Assembly: GCA_023415495.1 (NCBI GenBank) | Contig: JAEZKK010000007.1 | Span: 69,216-133,215, forward strand | Length of the DNA: 64,000 bases | Direction of reading: 5' to 3' | Origin: Bacteroidota bacterium | GTDB lineage: Bacteria > Bacteroidota > Bacteroidia > Bacteroidales > P3 | In this document: in pieces, positions 7,372 through 16,105 of the stretch | Layout: each line of letters opens with the position of its first letter | How positions within the stretch are numbered: position 1 is the first letter of the stretch | Translations under genes and position numbers: made by a program | The notes under the pieces: generated by a model | The model's database searches: none | Told to the model about the DNA's origin: nothing | The model's input: the letters and a program-made list of their open reading frames with translations, nothing else

Positions 7372-9417
7372 TTATTTCTTTTTTCTAAGGAGTATATAGG
7401 TTTCAAAGCCTATTGAGGCTAATAGGAGGATAAATATTATCGGGAATAGGATATTATTATTTTTAGTCTTTTCGATAAAGCTTGAAATCAATTGATTTTT
7501 AGTATCCAATACCTTGAAATTAGTTTTCATAGGTTTAAGTTTATCCTTTAACTGCGTATTACTTAAAAACCTCATCTCCGACTCCCTCCTATCGTAATTA
7601 AAAGATACTCCAGTTATTAATTCCTCCTTATTATAAATATTATAATTCCCAGATTTAAGGGGAGTATTGATTGGATTAATCATTATCCTATTATTAGCCT
7701 TGGTAATTTGTGGAATTACACTAACCTTATTATCCAAGGACTTAATATGCAAAACTTCCAAATTAGTAGAGTTTACTGAGCTTGTGATATCTATATTATT
7801 ATCTCCTGAGAGGAAATAAAAGGTTTGAGGTATTTTCTGACTAAAGAGAGCCATATTCCAAAGAGTTGGTACAAATAGAGCTTGAGAAACGAAATTAGTA
7901 TTATCTGAGCTTAGATTAGAAGTAAAAATATAAACCTTTGAATCCTTATCTTGACTAAGGCTTAGGAAACTCTCCTTATTTTCAAATTCAAATAATACTT
8001 GATTGGAAAGGGTTTTAGCTTGGCTTAGACTAAAATATCTCTTAGAAACAGGCTTTTCCATATCCTTTTCCTTAGAGGTAAATACATCCTTGAAGAGACT
8101 ATTATTATCATCAATTATTATAACCCTATTTTCTCTTTCGTTTAGCTTAGAATAATAAGGCAAGGACATTTCTCTCATAGCATTAGAAAAAGAGTTTAAA
8201 TCTAATTGATTATCTGGTATAATTATCATATCTCCATTATTTTGCCTAAAATTCTTTAGCTCCGAAACCAAACCAGAAGGAAGAGTTCTTAGGGAATTAA
8301 GGATAATAAGAGAGTATTTATTAAACTCTGAAAAATCAATACTCTTATCATTTATATTTACAAGATTAAGCTCTGGAGTATTAGAAAATAGCTTTTGGAT
8401 AAATGGATTAGGTGATTGAGAATTTACAGATAGGATATTTATGCTTTCTTTTGTATGTATGGTAAAGAAGAAATCATCATCGAAACTAATTGGATTATCT
8501 AAGATGCTAATCCTCCCATGAATTATTCCCCTACTCTCTAAAGGGAAGCTCATCTCAATGACCTCGCTTTGGTTTGAAGGAATATCCACACTTGCAATAG
8601 AGATTTGTTTATCGTTAAGATATAGCTTTAAACCTACTTTTTCTGCATCATTCTCCGAGGAGTTCTTTACTTTTATATTAATGGTTACATTATTGGATAA
8701 AGAAAATATAGGAGAAGCAAAAGATATTGAATCTATATATAGATTATCTAAATTATTTACCTCTATTGGGACAAAATTAGTTAGAACTGTGCTATCCATT
8801 GGGAAATTCTCCACATCAAATCCAGGAGATTGGAAATCGGAGATAAAATATAGTAAACGATTTGTTTGTTTAGTATTTAGAAGAGAAAATGCCTTTTGAA
8901 GAGAAGAAGAGTTTGAAGAAGAAACAGAAGATATTTCAACCTCATTTACTAATTCTACAAAGCGTTTCTTATCAACAAAGGATTGATGTTTACCAAGAAG
9001 CTCTGTTGTTAATAACATAAAAGAATCCTCATTCCCATAAGCATCAATTATCTCTTTAGCCCTTTGTTTTGCTTGGTCAAGAGCAGAACCCTGGGAAGAA
9101 TTATTTTGCATAGAAAAACTATTATCAATAAAAACAACAACTGAATTCTTTGCTTTAGATAATAGATTTGAATCTTGTTTTTGAATATATGGGTAAGAGA
9201 ATAATAATACTAAAAACAGAATGCTGAGTATACGAGATAATAATAGAAGTAAATTCCTTACCTTCTTCTGCTTTTTAGTTTCTAATAATACTTGTTTTAA
9301 GTATTTTATACTCGAAAACTCAAGTTTCTTATACCTTCTAAAATTAAAGAGATGAATAATAATAGGTATGGATATAGCCAATAGACCAAAGAGGAAAAGA
9401 GGATTTAAAAACTGCAT
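7372..9417 (-). CDS. BatA-type vWA domain membrane protein
   Basis: 681 residues. The first 80 residues match the BatA N-terminal region (membrane segment at 5-24, HLFNFRRYKKLEF, second membrane segment about 57-77). A von Willebrand A domain follows, with the metal-site motif DNSFSM at 98-103. A long beta-rich periplasmic middle leads to a C-terminal membrane helix near 656-676 and a basic tail. Such proteins are common in Bacteroidota and linked to envelope stress or aerotolerance, though no batB-E, moxR or DUF58 partner is near this one. It is transcribed alone, divergent from pepE. Confidence 0.85.
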   Translation of the reverse strand: MQFLNPLFLFGLLAISIPIIIHLFNFRRYKKLEFSSIKYLKQVLLETKKQKKVRNLLLLLSRILSILFLVLLFSYPYIQKQDSNLLSKAKNSVVVFIDNSFSMQNNSSQGSALDQAKQRAKEIIDAYGNEDSFMLLTTELLGKHQSFVDKKRFVELVNEVEISSVSSSNSSSLQKAFSLLNTKQTNRLLYFISDFQSPGFDVENFPMDSTVLTNFVPIEVNNLDNLYIDSISFASPIFSLSNNVTINIKVKNSSENDAEKVGLKLYLNDKQISIASVDIPSNQSEVIEMSFPLESRGIIHGRISILDNPISFDDDFFFTIHTKESINILSVNSQSPNPFIQKLFSNTPELNLVNINDKSIDFSEFNKYSLIILNSLRTLPSGLVSELKNFRQNNGDMIIIPDNQLDLNSFSNAMREMSLPYYSKLNERENRVIIIDDNNSLFKDVFTSKEKDMEKPVSKRYFSLSQAKTLSNQVLFEFENKESFLSLSQDKDSKVYIFTSNLSSDNTNFVSQALFVPTLWNMALFSQKIPQTFYFLSGDNNIDITSSVNSTNLEVLHIKSLDNKVSVIPQITKANNRIMINPINTPLKSGNYNIYNKEELITGVSFNYDRRESEMRFLSNTQLKDKLKPMKTNFKVLDTKNQLISSFIEKTKNNNILFPIIFILLLASIGFETYILLRKKK

Positions 9418-9492
9418 TATCTTATTATCAATTTTGTTATTAGAGTTGCGAAGTTACGAATTTTTGATATAAGAATATCCAAAAAAAATAAT

Positions 9493-9500
9493 TATCTTTG
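9493..9500 (+). promoter_or_regulatory. Promoter -7 box for pepE
   Basis: TATCTTTG, a perfect TAnnTTTG match, 58 bases before the pepE start in a 141-bp divergent gap. Confidence 0.7.
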
Positions 9501-9558
9501 CCCTTTGAAACCTTAGAAATAGATTTCAATAATTATAAACATAAAAAAAACAACTATC

Positions 9559-10278
9559 ATGAAGAGAAACCTTTTGTTAATTAGTAATTCCACAAACCCA
9601 GGTGAGGAGTATTTAGGATGGCCAAGAGATATTATTAAAGCTTTTTGCGAAAGACAGGGAGTTAAGGAAGTTTTGTTTATCCCTTACGCTGGAGTATCGA
9701 TGGGTTATGATAAATATGAGGAAAGAGTTAAAGGAGTTTTTGCAACCCTTGGATTAGAACTTAAGAGTATTCATAGATTTGATAATGCAGAAAAGGCAGT
9801 TAGCGAAGCAAAATGTATTGCAGTTGGAGGAGGAAACACCTTCCATTTAGTAGCTGAGCTTTATAATAATAATATTATGGACAAGATTGCTCAAAGGGCA
9901 ATGCAAGGAATGCCATATATGGGATGGAGTGCTGGAAGCAATATTGCAGGACCAACTCTTAAGACTACTAACGATATGCCAATAATCGAGCCTAAGAGTT
10001 TCGATTGTATGAATATTGTTCCTTTCCAAATCAATCCACACTATACTGATTATTTCGACCCAAAACATGGTGGAGAAACAAGAGATGACCGTTTAAGTGA
10101 GTTTCAAGTTCTAAATCCTAATATGTATATTGCAGGTATTCGTGAAGCTACTGCTCTTTTATTAGAGAATAATCATCTAAGCCTTATAGGTAGAGATAAT
10201 AAGATGAAGGTATTTAAAGGGAATCAAACACCTATTGAATATTCATTGAATGACGATATTAATTTCTTGATGAAATAA
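9559..10278 (+). CDS. pepE: Dipeptidase E (S51 family)
   Basis: 239 residues, normal length for peptidase E, which hydrolyses Asp-Xaa dipeptides in the cytoplasm. The family nucleophile motif GWSAGSN is at 122-128 with Ser124, preceded by the AVGGGNTFHL loop near 88-97. Later family segments (NPHYTDYFDPKHGGETRDDR) are intact. It has its own promoter, and the TsaC-like gene follows 13 bases after its stop, so the two are probably co-transcribed. Confidence 0.93.
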   Translation: MKRNLLLISNSTNPGEEYLGWPRDIIKAFCERQGVKEVLFIPYAGVSMGYDKYEERVKGVFATLGLELKSIHRFDNAEKAVSEAKCIAVGGGNTFHLVAELYNNNIMDKIAQRAMQGMPYMGWSAGSNIAGPTLKTTNDMPIIEPKSFDCMNIVPFQINPHYTDYFDPKHGGETRDDRLSEFQVLNPNMYIAGIREATALLLENNHLSLIGRDNKMKVFKGNQTPIEYSLNDDINFLMK

Positions 10279-10291
10279 AAGAATATATTAG

Positions 10292-10837
10292 GTGAAGGAA
10301 GTAGAAATATTAGAAAAAGGAGGAATTATCCTCTATCCTACCGACACTATTTGGGGTTTGGGTTGCGAGGCTACCCAGCCCCTTGCTATTAAAAGAATAA
10401 TTGAATTAAAGGGTAGAGATGAGACCAAGAATCTACTACTACTTGTAAAGGATATAGAAATGCTTAGCCAATATGTAGAGTATATTCCTGACCCAGCATT
10501 AGAATTAATCCAAACAACAGAAAATCCTCTTACTATTATTTACCCTAAGGCAAAAAATCTTCCAATAGAATTTCTTTCCAATAATAAATCTATTGGTATT
10601 CGTATAGCAAACCATCCATATTGTAATGAATTAATCTCAAAACTAAATAAACCCCTTGTATCTACTTCTGCAAATATATCCGGCAATCCAAGTCCTAAGA
10701 ATTTTGAATCAATAGATATTAGAATAAAACAAGGAGTAGATTATATTGCAGACAGAAAATACGATACAAGCAATAAAAACACATCTTCAAGAATTGTTTT
10801 AATAAAAGAAGATGGAAGTATTGTAAATATTAGATAG
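10292..10837 (+). CDS. Threonylcarbamoyl-AMP synthase (TsaC/YrdC family)
   Basis: 181 residues with the YrdC fold: KGGIILYPTDTIWGLGC near 8-24, LKGRDETKNLLLLV near 39-52, and STSANISGNPSP near 125-136. It makes threonylcarbamoyl-AMP for the t6A37 modification of tRNAs. The start is GTG at 10292, because an in-frame TAG lies immediately upstream. The gene ends one base before the stop of the convergent DUF456 gene. Confidence 0.92.
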   Translation: MKEVEILEKGGIILYPTDTIWGLGCEATQPLAIKRIIELKGRDETKNLLLLVKDIEMLSQYVEYIPDPALELIQTTENPLTIIYPKAKNLPIEFLSNNKSIGIRIANHPYCNELISKLNKPLVSTSANISGNPSPKNFESIDIRIKQGVDYIADRKYDTSNKNTSSRIVLIKEDGSIVNIR

Positions 10838-10838
10838 T

Positions 10839-11330
10839 CTAAAACAAGACTATAAATAATTCTTTAAAGAAATAATATGCAAGAATTAGGGCTATTATAA
10901 ACTTTAATAGAGTTCCTACGAAAAATCCTACAAAGCTTCCAAAGGCAGATTTCAATGCCGAAGAGAAATTCTTTCTCATAATTAACTCTCCTATTAATGC
11001 ACCAATAAAAGGCATAATTATCAAACCAAAAGGAGAAAGAAAAATTCCTATAATTAAACCTATGGTCGAGCCCCATATCCCTCCTTTACCCCCTCCAAAC
11101 CTTTTTGTCCCCCATATAGGAATATAATAATCAAGTATCTGCACAATTATTACTATAATCAGCCATACTATTAGAAAGGTTGTGGAAAAGCTAACTTGGG
11201 AAGTGAAATGCAGGGCTAATAGTCCAATATAACTAAGTGGAATACCAGGCATAACAGGTAGGATACAACCCAAGAAACCTATTATCATTAATAGGGCTCC
11301 AATTATATAAAGAATAATATCTAATGTCAT
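10839..11330 (-). CDS. DUF456 domain membrane protein
   Basis: 163 residues, almost entirely hydrophobic, with about five membrane segments and a glycine-rich central loop (FGGGKGGIWGS near 78-88) typical of DUF456. No biochemical role is established for the family. It follows the GT9 gene with an 11-base gap, so the two likely share a transcript. Confidence 0.85.
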   Translation of the reverse strand: MTLDIILYIIGALLMIIGFLGCILPVMPGIPLSYIGLLALHFTSQVSFSTTFLIVWLIIVIIVQILDYYIPIWGTKRFGGGKGGIWGSTIGLIIGIFLSPFGLIIMPFIGALIGELIMRKNFSSALKSAFGSFVGFFVGTLLKFIIALILAYYFFKELFIVLF

Positions 11331-11341
11331 AATTCTATTAT

Positions 11342-12334
11342 TTATAATCTTGATACTAAAACTTCAATATCTATGGATTTTGCACAAAGAAAATGTCCTT
11401 TAGGGCAAGAACTTTGACCATGAATACCACAAGGCTTGCAATCTAATTCCATTGAAGATTTTACTACCAAAGAATCATCGCTAAGTGGAGTAAAACCAAA
11501 GCCTTCTATTGTAGAGCAGAATATTGCAGTAATTGGTGCATTGACCGAAGAGGCAAAATGCAAGGGTGCTGAGTCGTTAGAGAAATTCATCTTAGCATAT
11601 TTCATCAAAGAACAGGTATCCAAGAAACTTAGTTTCCCTGCAAGGTTAAGTATATTAGGATTATAAACCTTTGATTTTATCTCTTCACATAGGGAAATAT
11701 CGGATTTAGAACCAAGGAGATAAATTGCCCTATCTTTCTCTACCTTATTTAATAATTCTATCCAACCCTCCTTATGATATGTCTTGGTTTGCCAAAGTGA
11801 AGAAGGTGAAACAGTATAATATATCCCTCTTTTATATTCAGATATCTTTGCCTCATTATCAATTGTTGGATATAGCCTTGGTTTTTCTAAGCCCTTATCC
11901 TTAATATAATCCTTAATCAAAGAATAGTTTCTATCTATTTCATGAACAAACTCCTTCTCTCTTATCCTATGTTCAACCCTCTTTGTGAAAAATATAGACA
12001 TTGGATTCTTTTTAAATCCTATCCTATGCTTTGCTTTTGAAAAACTTGTAATTAATCCTGATGAAAAAAACCTTTGAAGATTAAATACATAATCATAGTT
12101 GAAAGAACGAATAAGGAAAATTGTTGAAAGGAGATTCTTATACTTATGTTGAGATTTATCCCATACGATTATCCTACCTATATATGGATGTGAATTAAAT
12201 AATCCCTCCAATGGTTTCTTAACTAATATATCTATCCTCGCCTTAGGGAAAGTCTTGTGAATTGATTCTACGAGTGAGGTTGCGAGTACAACATCTCCTA
12301 TCGAGGCTGTTTGAATTACTAAGATTTTATCCAT
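11342..12334 (-). CDS. Glycosyltransferase family 9 protein (heptosyltransferase-like)
   Basis: 330 residues. The N-terminus DKILVIQTASIGDVVLATSL is the GT9/ADP-heptose:LPS heptosyltransferase signature, and the C-terminal nucleotide-sugar half contains LAGKLSFLDTCSLMKYAK and SNDSAPLHFASS, the conserved acceptor/donor region. It should add a sugar to lipopolysaccharide core or a related glycan at the inner face of the cytoplasmic membrane; the sugar itself cannot be read from sequence. The cysteine-rich CKPCGIHGQSSCPKGHFLC tail is usual in this group. Confidence 0.9.
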   Translation of the reverse strand: MDKILVIQTASIGDVVLATSLVESIHKTFPKARIDILVKKPLEGLFNSHPYIGRIIVWDKSQHKYKNLLSTIFLIRSFNYDYVFNLQRFFSSGLITSFSKAKHRIGFKKNPMSIFFTKRVEHRIREKEFVHEIDRNYSLIKDYIKDKGLEKPRLYPTIDNEAKISEYKRGIYYTVSPSSLWQTKTYHKEGWIELLNKVEKDRAIYLLGSKSDISLCEEIKSKVYNPNILNLAGKLSFLDTCSLMKYAKMNFSNDSAPLHFASSVNAPITAIFCSTIEGFGFTPLSDDSLVVKSSMELDCKPCGIHGQSSCPKGHFLCAKSIDIEVLVSRL

Positions 12335-12355
12335 TCTGTTATTTAATATCTATTG

Positions 12356-12363
12356 CAAAGATA
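12356..12363 (-). promoter_or_regulatory. Promoter -7 box for the GT9/DUF456 unit
   Basis: CAAAGATA on the plus strand is TATCTTTG on the minus strand, about 20 bases before the GT9 start codon. Confidence 0.6.
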
Positions 12364-12370
12364 GTCAAAA

Positions 12371-12407
12371 AAATAAAAAGCCTGAGATTTTCACCTCAAG
12401 CTCTTTC
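12371..12407 (-). terminator. Intrinsic terminator after ilvE
   Basis: Read on the minus strand, GAGCTTGAGG and CTCAGGCTT form an interrupted stem around GTGAAAAT and run into TTTTTATTTTTTT. It lies just downstream of ilvE and just upstream of the GT9 promoter. Confidence 0.75.
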
Positions 12408-12429
12408 AAAAACATTATGTTTAGTACTA

Positions 12430-13443
12430 TTATTCTACTATATAGTTCCAATTATGAGTATCAGGTTCGGTACCTAATTGAATTCCTTTTAATAATTCGT
12501 ATAATTTCTTAGATATTGGTCCAGCTTCAGTTCCAAAATCATAAACCTTACCAGTTTCTCTATCTACTATTTGACCAATAGGAGAAATTACAGCTGCAGT
12601 TCCGCAAGCAGCTACTTCTTCAAACTCTGGTAACTCCGTTACAGGTACAGGTCTTTGCTCTACCTTTAAGCCAATATCGCTTGCAAGTGTACGTAAAGAC
12701 ATATTAGTAATTGAAGGAAGGATTGAGCTTGACTCTGGAGTAACGTATGTATTATTTTTAATTCCAAAGAAGTTTGCAGCTCCTACCTCATCGATATTGC
12801 TATGTGTTTTTGGGTCAAGATAAATACAATTTGCATAACCTTCATTGTGAGCTCTTGCTCCTGAAAGAAGTGATGATGCATAGTTACCTCCAACCTTAAT
12901 CTTTCCTGTTCCAAATGGTGCAGCTCTATCTGCATCTTTTACTATTTGGAATTTTACTGGGTTGAATCCTTCTTTGAAATAAGGACCAACAGGACCAACA
13001 AATATCATAAACAAATACTCATCAGCTGGTTTAACCCCTACTTGTGGACCAGTACCAATTAGTAATGGTCTAATATATAAAGAAGCTCCACTATCTGCTG
13101 GTGGTACAAATCTTTCATTTAGTTTTACTACCTTTGCACAAGCCTCAATAAAGAGTTCTGTAGGTACTTTTGCCATCATAATCCCTTCAGAAGAGCGTTG
13201 CATTCTCTTTGCATTCTCCTCAGGACGGAAAATTCTGATTTTATTATCACTACCTCTAAATGCCTTTAAGCCTTCAAAAGCTTCTTGACCATAGTGAAGG
13301 CAAGTTGCTGCCATATGCATTGACACTTCTTCAGAAGATGATACTTCCAATTCGCCCCATTTACCATTACGATAATAGCAACGAACATTGTAATCTGTTT
13401 TGAAATAGCCAAAAGGTAGGCCTGACCAATTTATATCGTTCAT
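12430..13443 (-). CDS. ilvE: Branched-chain amino acid aminotransferase
   Basis: 337 residues, a class IV PLP aminotransferase that interconverts leucine, isoleucine and valine with their 2-oxoacids. The type-II BCAT signature is clear: HYGQEAFEGLKAFR near 50-63, FRPEENAKRMQRS near 72-84, SLYIRPLL near 121-128, and the PLP lysine in GKIKVGGNYA (Lys183). It stands alone between a promoter and a terminator. No other branched-chain pathway gene is nearby. Confidence 0.95.
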   Translation of the reverse strand: MNDINWSGLPFGYFKTDYNVRCYYRNGKWGELEVSSSEEVSMHMAATCLHYGQEAFEGLKAFRGSDNKIRIFRPEENAKRMQRSSEGIMMAKVPTELFIEACAKVVKLNERFVPPADSGASLYIRPLLIGTGPQVGVKPADEYLFMIFVGPVGPYFKEGFNPVKFQIVKDADRAAPFGTGKIKVGGNYASSLLSGARAHNEGYANCIYLDPKTHSNIDEVGAANFFGIKNNTYVTPESSSILPSITNMSLRTLASDIGLKVEQRPVPVTELPEFEEVAACGTAAVISPIGQIVDRETGKVYDFGTEAGPISKKLYELLKGIQLGTEPDTHNWNYIVE

Positions 13444-13509
13444 AGTTTTTTATGTGTTTATTTGTTTAAATTAATCGTTTGCAAACATAGGTATTTTTTT
13501 TAACTTGGG

Positions 13510-13517
13510 CAAAGATA
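13510..13517 (-). promoter_or_regulatory. Promoter -7 box for ilvE
   Basis: TATCTTTG on the minus strand, about 65 bases before the ilvE start. A second near match, TATGTTTG at 13482-13489, lies closer to the gene and could be an alternative. Confidence 0.55.
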
Positions 13518-13540
13518 ATATGATTTATTAACCCAAAATA

Positions 13541-14290
13541 TTAAAGAAATATCTCGTTAGGATAGCTAATACTATATAGGAATAATCCTTTTGCCGAAAC
13601 GGATCTCCCAGCCTTGTTTCTGTCCTTAGCCTCTATTATTCTTTCAAAATCCTCTACTGATATCTTTCCCAAACCTACCTCTAATAATGTCCCTGTAATT
13701 GCTCTAACCATATTTCTCAAAAACCTATTTGCAGAAATAGTAAATACCAATAAACCATTCTCAATTTCCCATTTAGCATATAATATCTTACAATTATTAT
13801 TATTCACCTGAGTATGCAATTTTGAGAAGGAAGTGAAATCCTCGTAATTAAATAATTTACTCGCTGCCAAATTCATTTTCTCCATATCCAATTCTCTTGG
13901 GAAATAATACAAAAAATCGTTATTAAAAGGCTGTTTATCTTTAGCGATATAGTATTTATAAGTTCTATCTATTGCATCGAAACGGCTATGAGCATTATCC
14001 CTTACCCTAAGTATTGATTTAATATTAATATCAAAAGAAAAATATCTATTAAGTCTGAATTTTAGCTGATTAATCTCCTCATCGCTTAACTCTTTATAGT
14101 CGAAATGAGCAAAATAATCCTTAGCATGAACTCCGGTATCTGTTCTTCCACATCCCACTACCTCAATTTCCTCTTTCAAAATCAATTTTAGCCCAGTTTC
14201 AATACTTTCCTGTACAGAAATATGATTAGGCTGAATTTGCCAACCAAAGAAATTACTACCATTATACTCCAAACGTAAGAAATACCTCAT
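13541..14290 (-). CDS. truA: tRNA pseudouridine(38-40) synthase TruA
   Basis: 249 residues, normal TruA length. It modifies U38-U40 in the anticodon arm of many tRNAs. The catalytic motif GRTDTGVHA is at 48-56 with Asp51; the N-terminal YNGSNFFGWQIQ and the FLRNMVRAITGTLLEVG segment are also typical. It is transcribed away from trkH, the gap between them holding a repeat array. Confidence 0.94.
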   Translation of the reverse strand: MRYFLRLEYNGSNFFGWQIQPNHISVQESIETGLKLILKEEIEVVGCGRTDTGVHAKDYFAHFDYKELSDEEINQLKFRLNRYFSFDINIKSILRVRDNAHSRFDAIDRTYKYYIAKDKQPFNNDFLYYFPRELDMEKMNLAASKLFNYEDFTSFSKLHTQVNNNNCKILYAKWEIENGLLVFTISANRFLRNMVRAITGTLLEVGLGKISVEDFERIIEAKDRNKAGRSVSAKGLFLYSISYPNEIFL

Positions 14291-14367
14291 TATACTTTAT
14301 TTTTCATTGCAAAATTACAAAAAACTATTCACTCATATTACTATTAAATCTTGACTTCAAACTCCCA

Positions 14368-14430
14368 GAATCAAGAAAGAAACTATTAGAATCTTAATAC
14401 AAACTTTTCTTATTTGATTCTAATCTCATA
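14368..14430. repeat. 21-bp array, GAATC family (3 units, one inverted)
   Basis: GAATC begins units at 14368 and 14389, and the 21-bp slot 14410-14430 holds the inverted form (TTTGATTCTAA). The motif is the same as in the arrays at 23.1, 44.3 and 63.0 kb. It abuts the 22-bp palindromic array that begins at 14431. A further GAATCAAA lies at 14518, right after that array. Confidence 0.65.
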
Positions 14431-14518
14431 TAATACCATTATTTCCTTCATTTAATGCCATTATTTCCTCCATTTAATGGCATTATATTGCAAGTATAAT
14501 GGCATTATATTAAAATGG
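14431..14518. repeat. 22-bp palindromic array, TAATGSCATTA (4 units)
   Basis: Units start at 14431, 14453, 14475 and 14497, exactly 22 bp apart. Each holds TAATxxCATTA-type palindromes (TAATACCATTA, TAATGCCATTA, TAATGGCATTA, TAATGGCATTA). The centre is C in the first two and G in the last two, meaning the unit is flipped. The array lies in the 316-bp divergent gap between truA and trkH; the remaining gap sequence is AT-rich, with a possible trkH -7 box (TAATTTCG) at 14577-14584. Confidence 0.85.
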
Positions 14519-14606
14519 AATCAAAAGAGAAATAAATAAATTCTCATAACATATAAATGGAACTTGATTTATTTTGTAATTTCGCAGATTATTTAATTCT
14601 ATATTA

Positions 14607-16055
14607 ATGTTTGAACGCAGGTTTTATTCCGTTGTTCGTATTTGGGGTATGCTTTTGATTTTAGAGAGCCTAATGATATTTCTTTCATTGGGCGTTGATA
14701 TGCTATATGAAGCAAAGGCATTTAAACCATTATTAAATTCGGGATTAATAACCCTATCGCTTGGTCTTTTCCTTTGGGTACCAATAAAAAAGATTGATAT
14801 TTCAGTTGACCGAAAGCTTGGTTTTTTTATTGTTGCAACTGTTTGGCTAATACTTTCTGCTTTTGGTGCCCTACCCTTTTGGTTAGGTGGATATACTCCT
14901 ACTTATACAGATGCATTTTTTGAAACAATATCTGGGTTTACAACTACTGGAGCTTCGATATTCCCCTCTGTAGAAATTTTGCCTAAGGGTATATTATTTT
15001 TTAGAAGTATAATTGCTTGGCTTGGTGGGATTGGAATGGTTGTAATTATGATTGCATTTATACCTTTCTTTGGTGGAAGCGGAATGTCTTTGTTCTCAGC
15101 AGAGGTAGCTGGTCCAAGCAAATCAAAAATCACACCAAAATTAAAGCAAACCGCAAGCTTATTATTGAGAGTATATCTTATACTTACCTTATTGGCTATA
15201 CTATCATTCTATTTTGCTGGAATGAATTTATTTGACTCCATTTGTCATTCATTTTGTGCATTAGCCTCAGCAGGCTTTGGGAACTTAAATACTTCTTTTG
15301 GCAATTACTCTTCGCTTATCCAATATATATCTATAATATTTATGTTTTTTGCTGGAACAAATTTTACTCTATTTATTTTACTGAGTAGAAATGAATTTAA
15401 AAAGGTATTTAAAAATGATGAGTTAAAAGCATATTTTTGGATTATTATTGCCTTTTCAGGTATAATCACCTTAATTATTTATAATAACGATTTAGGTCTT
15501 GAAGCAAGCTTCCGTCATTCATTGTTTCAGGTTGTAAGCATTATGACAACAACAGGATTTGTTTCATATGATTATAATCAATGGAACATATCAGCAATTT
15601 TTTTAATTTACATTTTAATGTTTATTGGGGCTATGAGTGGATCTACCTCTGGAGGCTTAAAAGTAATTAGAGTTATTGTGTTGTTTAAAAATGCAAGAAA
15701 AATAACTTATGAAGGATTACATAAAAATGCATTCAATCCTGTTAGAATTGATTCAAAGATAATTGAAGATAAAGTTATTTTAAATGTACTTACTGTATTC
15801 CTGCTTTTTATTATAACTTATGTTGTTTCTGTTTTCTTACTTGTTCTCTTTGGCACTACAATTTTAGAGGCATTAGGCTCAGCTATTTCAGCTCTTTCTA
15901 ATGTTGGGCCTGGATTAGGGATTAGCGGTGGTTTTGGTAATTATAGTAGCTTTTCAATTGAGTCAAAATGGATATTATCCTTCTTAATGTATGTTGGGAG
16001 ATTGGAATTGATAACTGTATATGCATTGCTTTTTAGAAGTTTTTGGAGGAAATAA
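14607..16055 (+). CDS. TrkH-type potassium transporter subunit (copy 1)
   Basis: 482 residues with 8-10 membrane segments and four pore loops of the TrkH/KtrB superfamily: FTTTGAS near 112-118, SAGFGN near 227-232, TTTGFV near 315-320 and SNVGPGLG near 430-437. It imports K+ across the inner membrane. The gating partner TrkA/KtrA, a cytoplasmic nucleotide-binding protein, is not in the window. A paralogue follows 50 bases later in the same direction. Confidence 0.92.
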   Translation: MFERRFYSVVRIWGMLLILESLMIFLSLGVDMLYEAKAFKPLLNSGLITLSLGLFLWVPIKKIDISVDRKLGFFIVATVWLILSAFGALPFWLGGYTPTYTDAFFETISGFTTTGASIFPSVEILPKGILFFRSIIAWLGGIGMVVIMIAFIPFFGGSGMSLFSAEVAGPSKSKITPKLKQTASLLLRVYLILTLLAILSFYFAGMNLFDSICHSFCALASAGFGNLNTSFGNYSSLIQYISIIFMFFAGTNFTLFILLSRNEFKKVFKNDELKAYFWIIIAFSGIITLIIYNNDLGLEASFRHSLFQVVSIMTTTGFVSYDYNQWNISAIFLIYILMFIGAMSGSTSGGLKVIRVIVLFKNARKITYEGLHKNAFNPVRIDSKIIEDKVILNVLTVFLLFIITYVVSVFLLVLFGTTILEALGSAISALSNVGPGLGISGGFGNYSSFSIESKWILSFLMYVGRLELITVYALLFRSFWRK

Positions 16056-16076
16056 GGTCAGTTATCCTTTTTGCTG

Positions 16077-16084
16077 TATATTTG
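16077..16084 (+). promoter_or_regulatory. Promoter -7 box for the second trkH
   Basis: TATATTTG in the 50-bp gap between the two trkH genes, 22 bases before the second start. It suggests that copy 2 can be expressed independently of copy 1. Confidence 0.55.
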
Positions 16085-16105
16085 CAGTAATTATTAAATG
16101 AATTA

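Noticed and set aside
10834..10851. Terminator between the TsaC-like and DUF456 genes
   Set aside because: A small TAGTCT/AGACTA stem overlaps the stop codons, but there is no T-run and the stem is only six pairs.
15017..15235. Second frame within trkH copy 1
   Set aside because: Out-of-frame shadow of conserved transmembrane coding sequence.
16056..16105. Recent gene duplication by an insertion element between the two trkH genes
   Set aside because: No inverted repeats or transposase traces are in the 50-bp gap, and the copies are too diverged to be recent.
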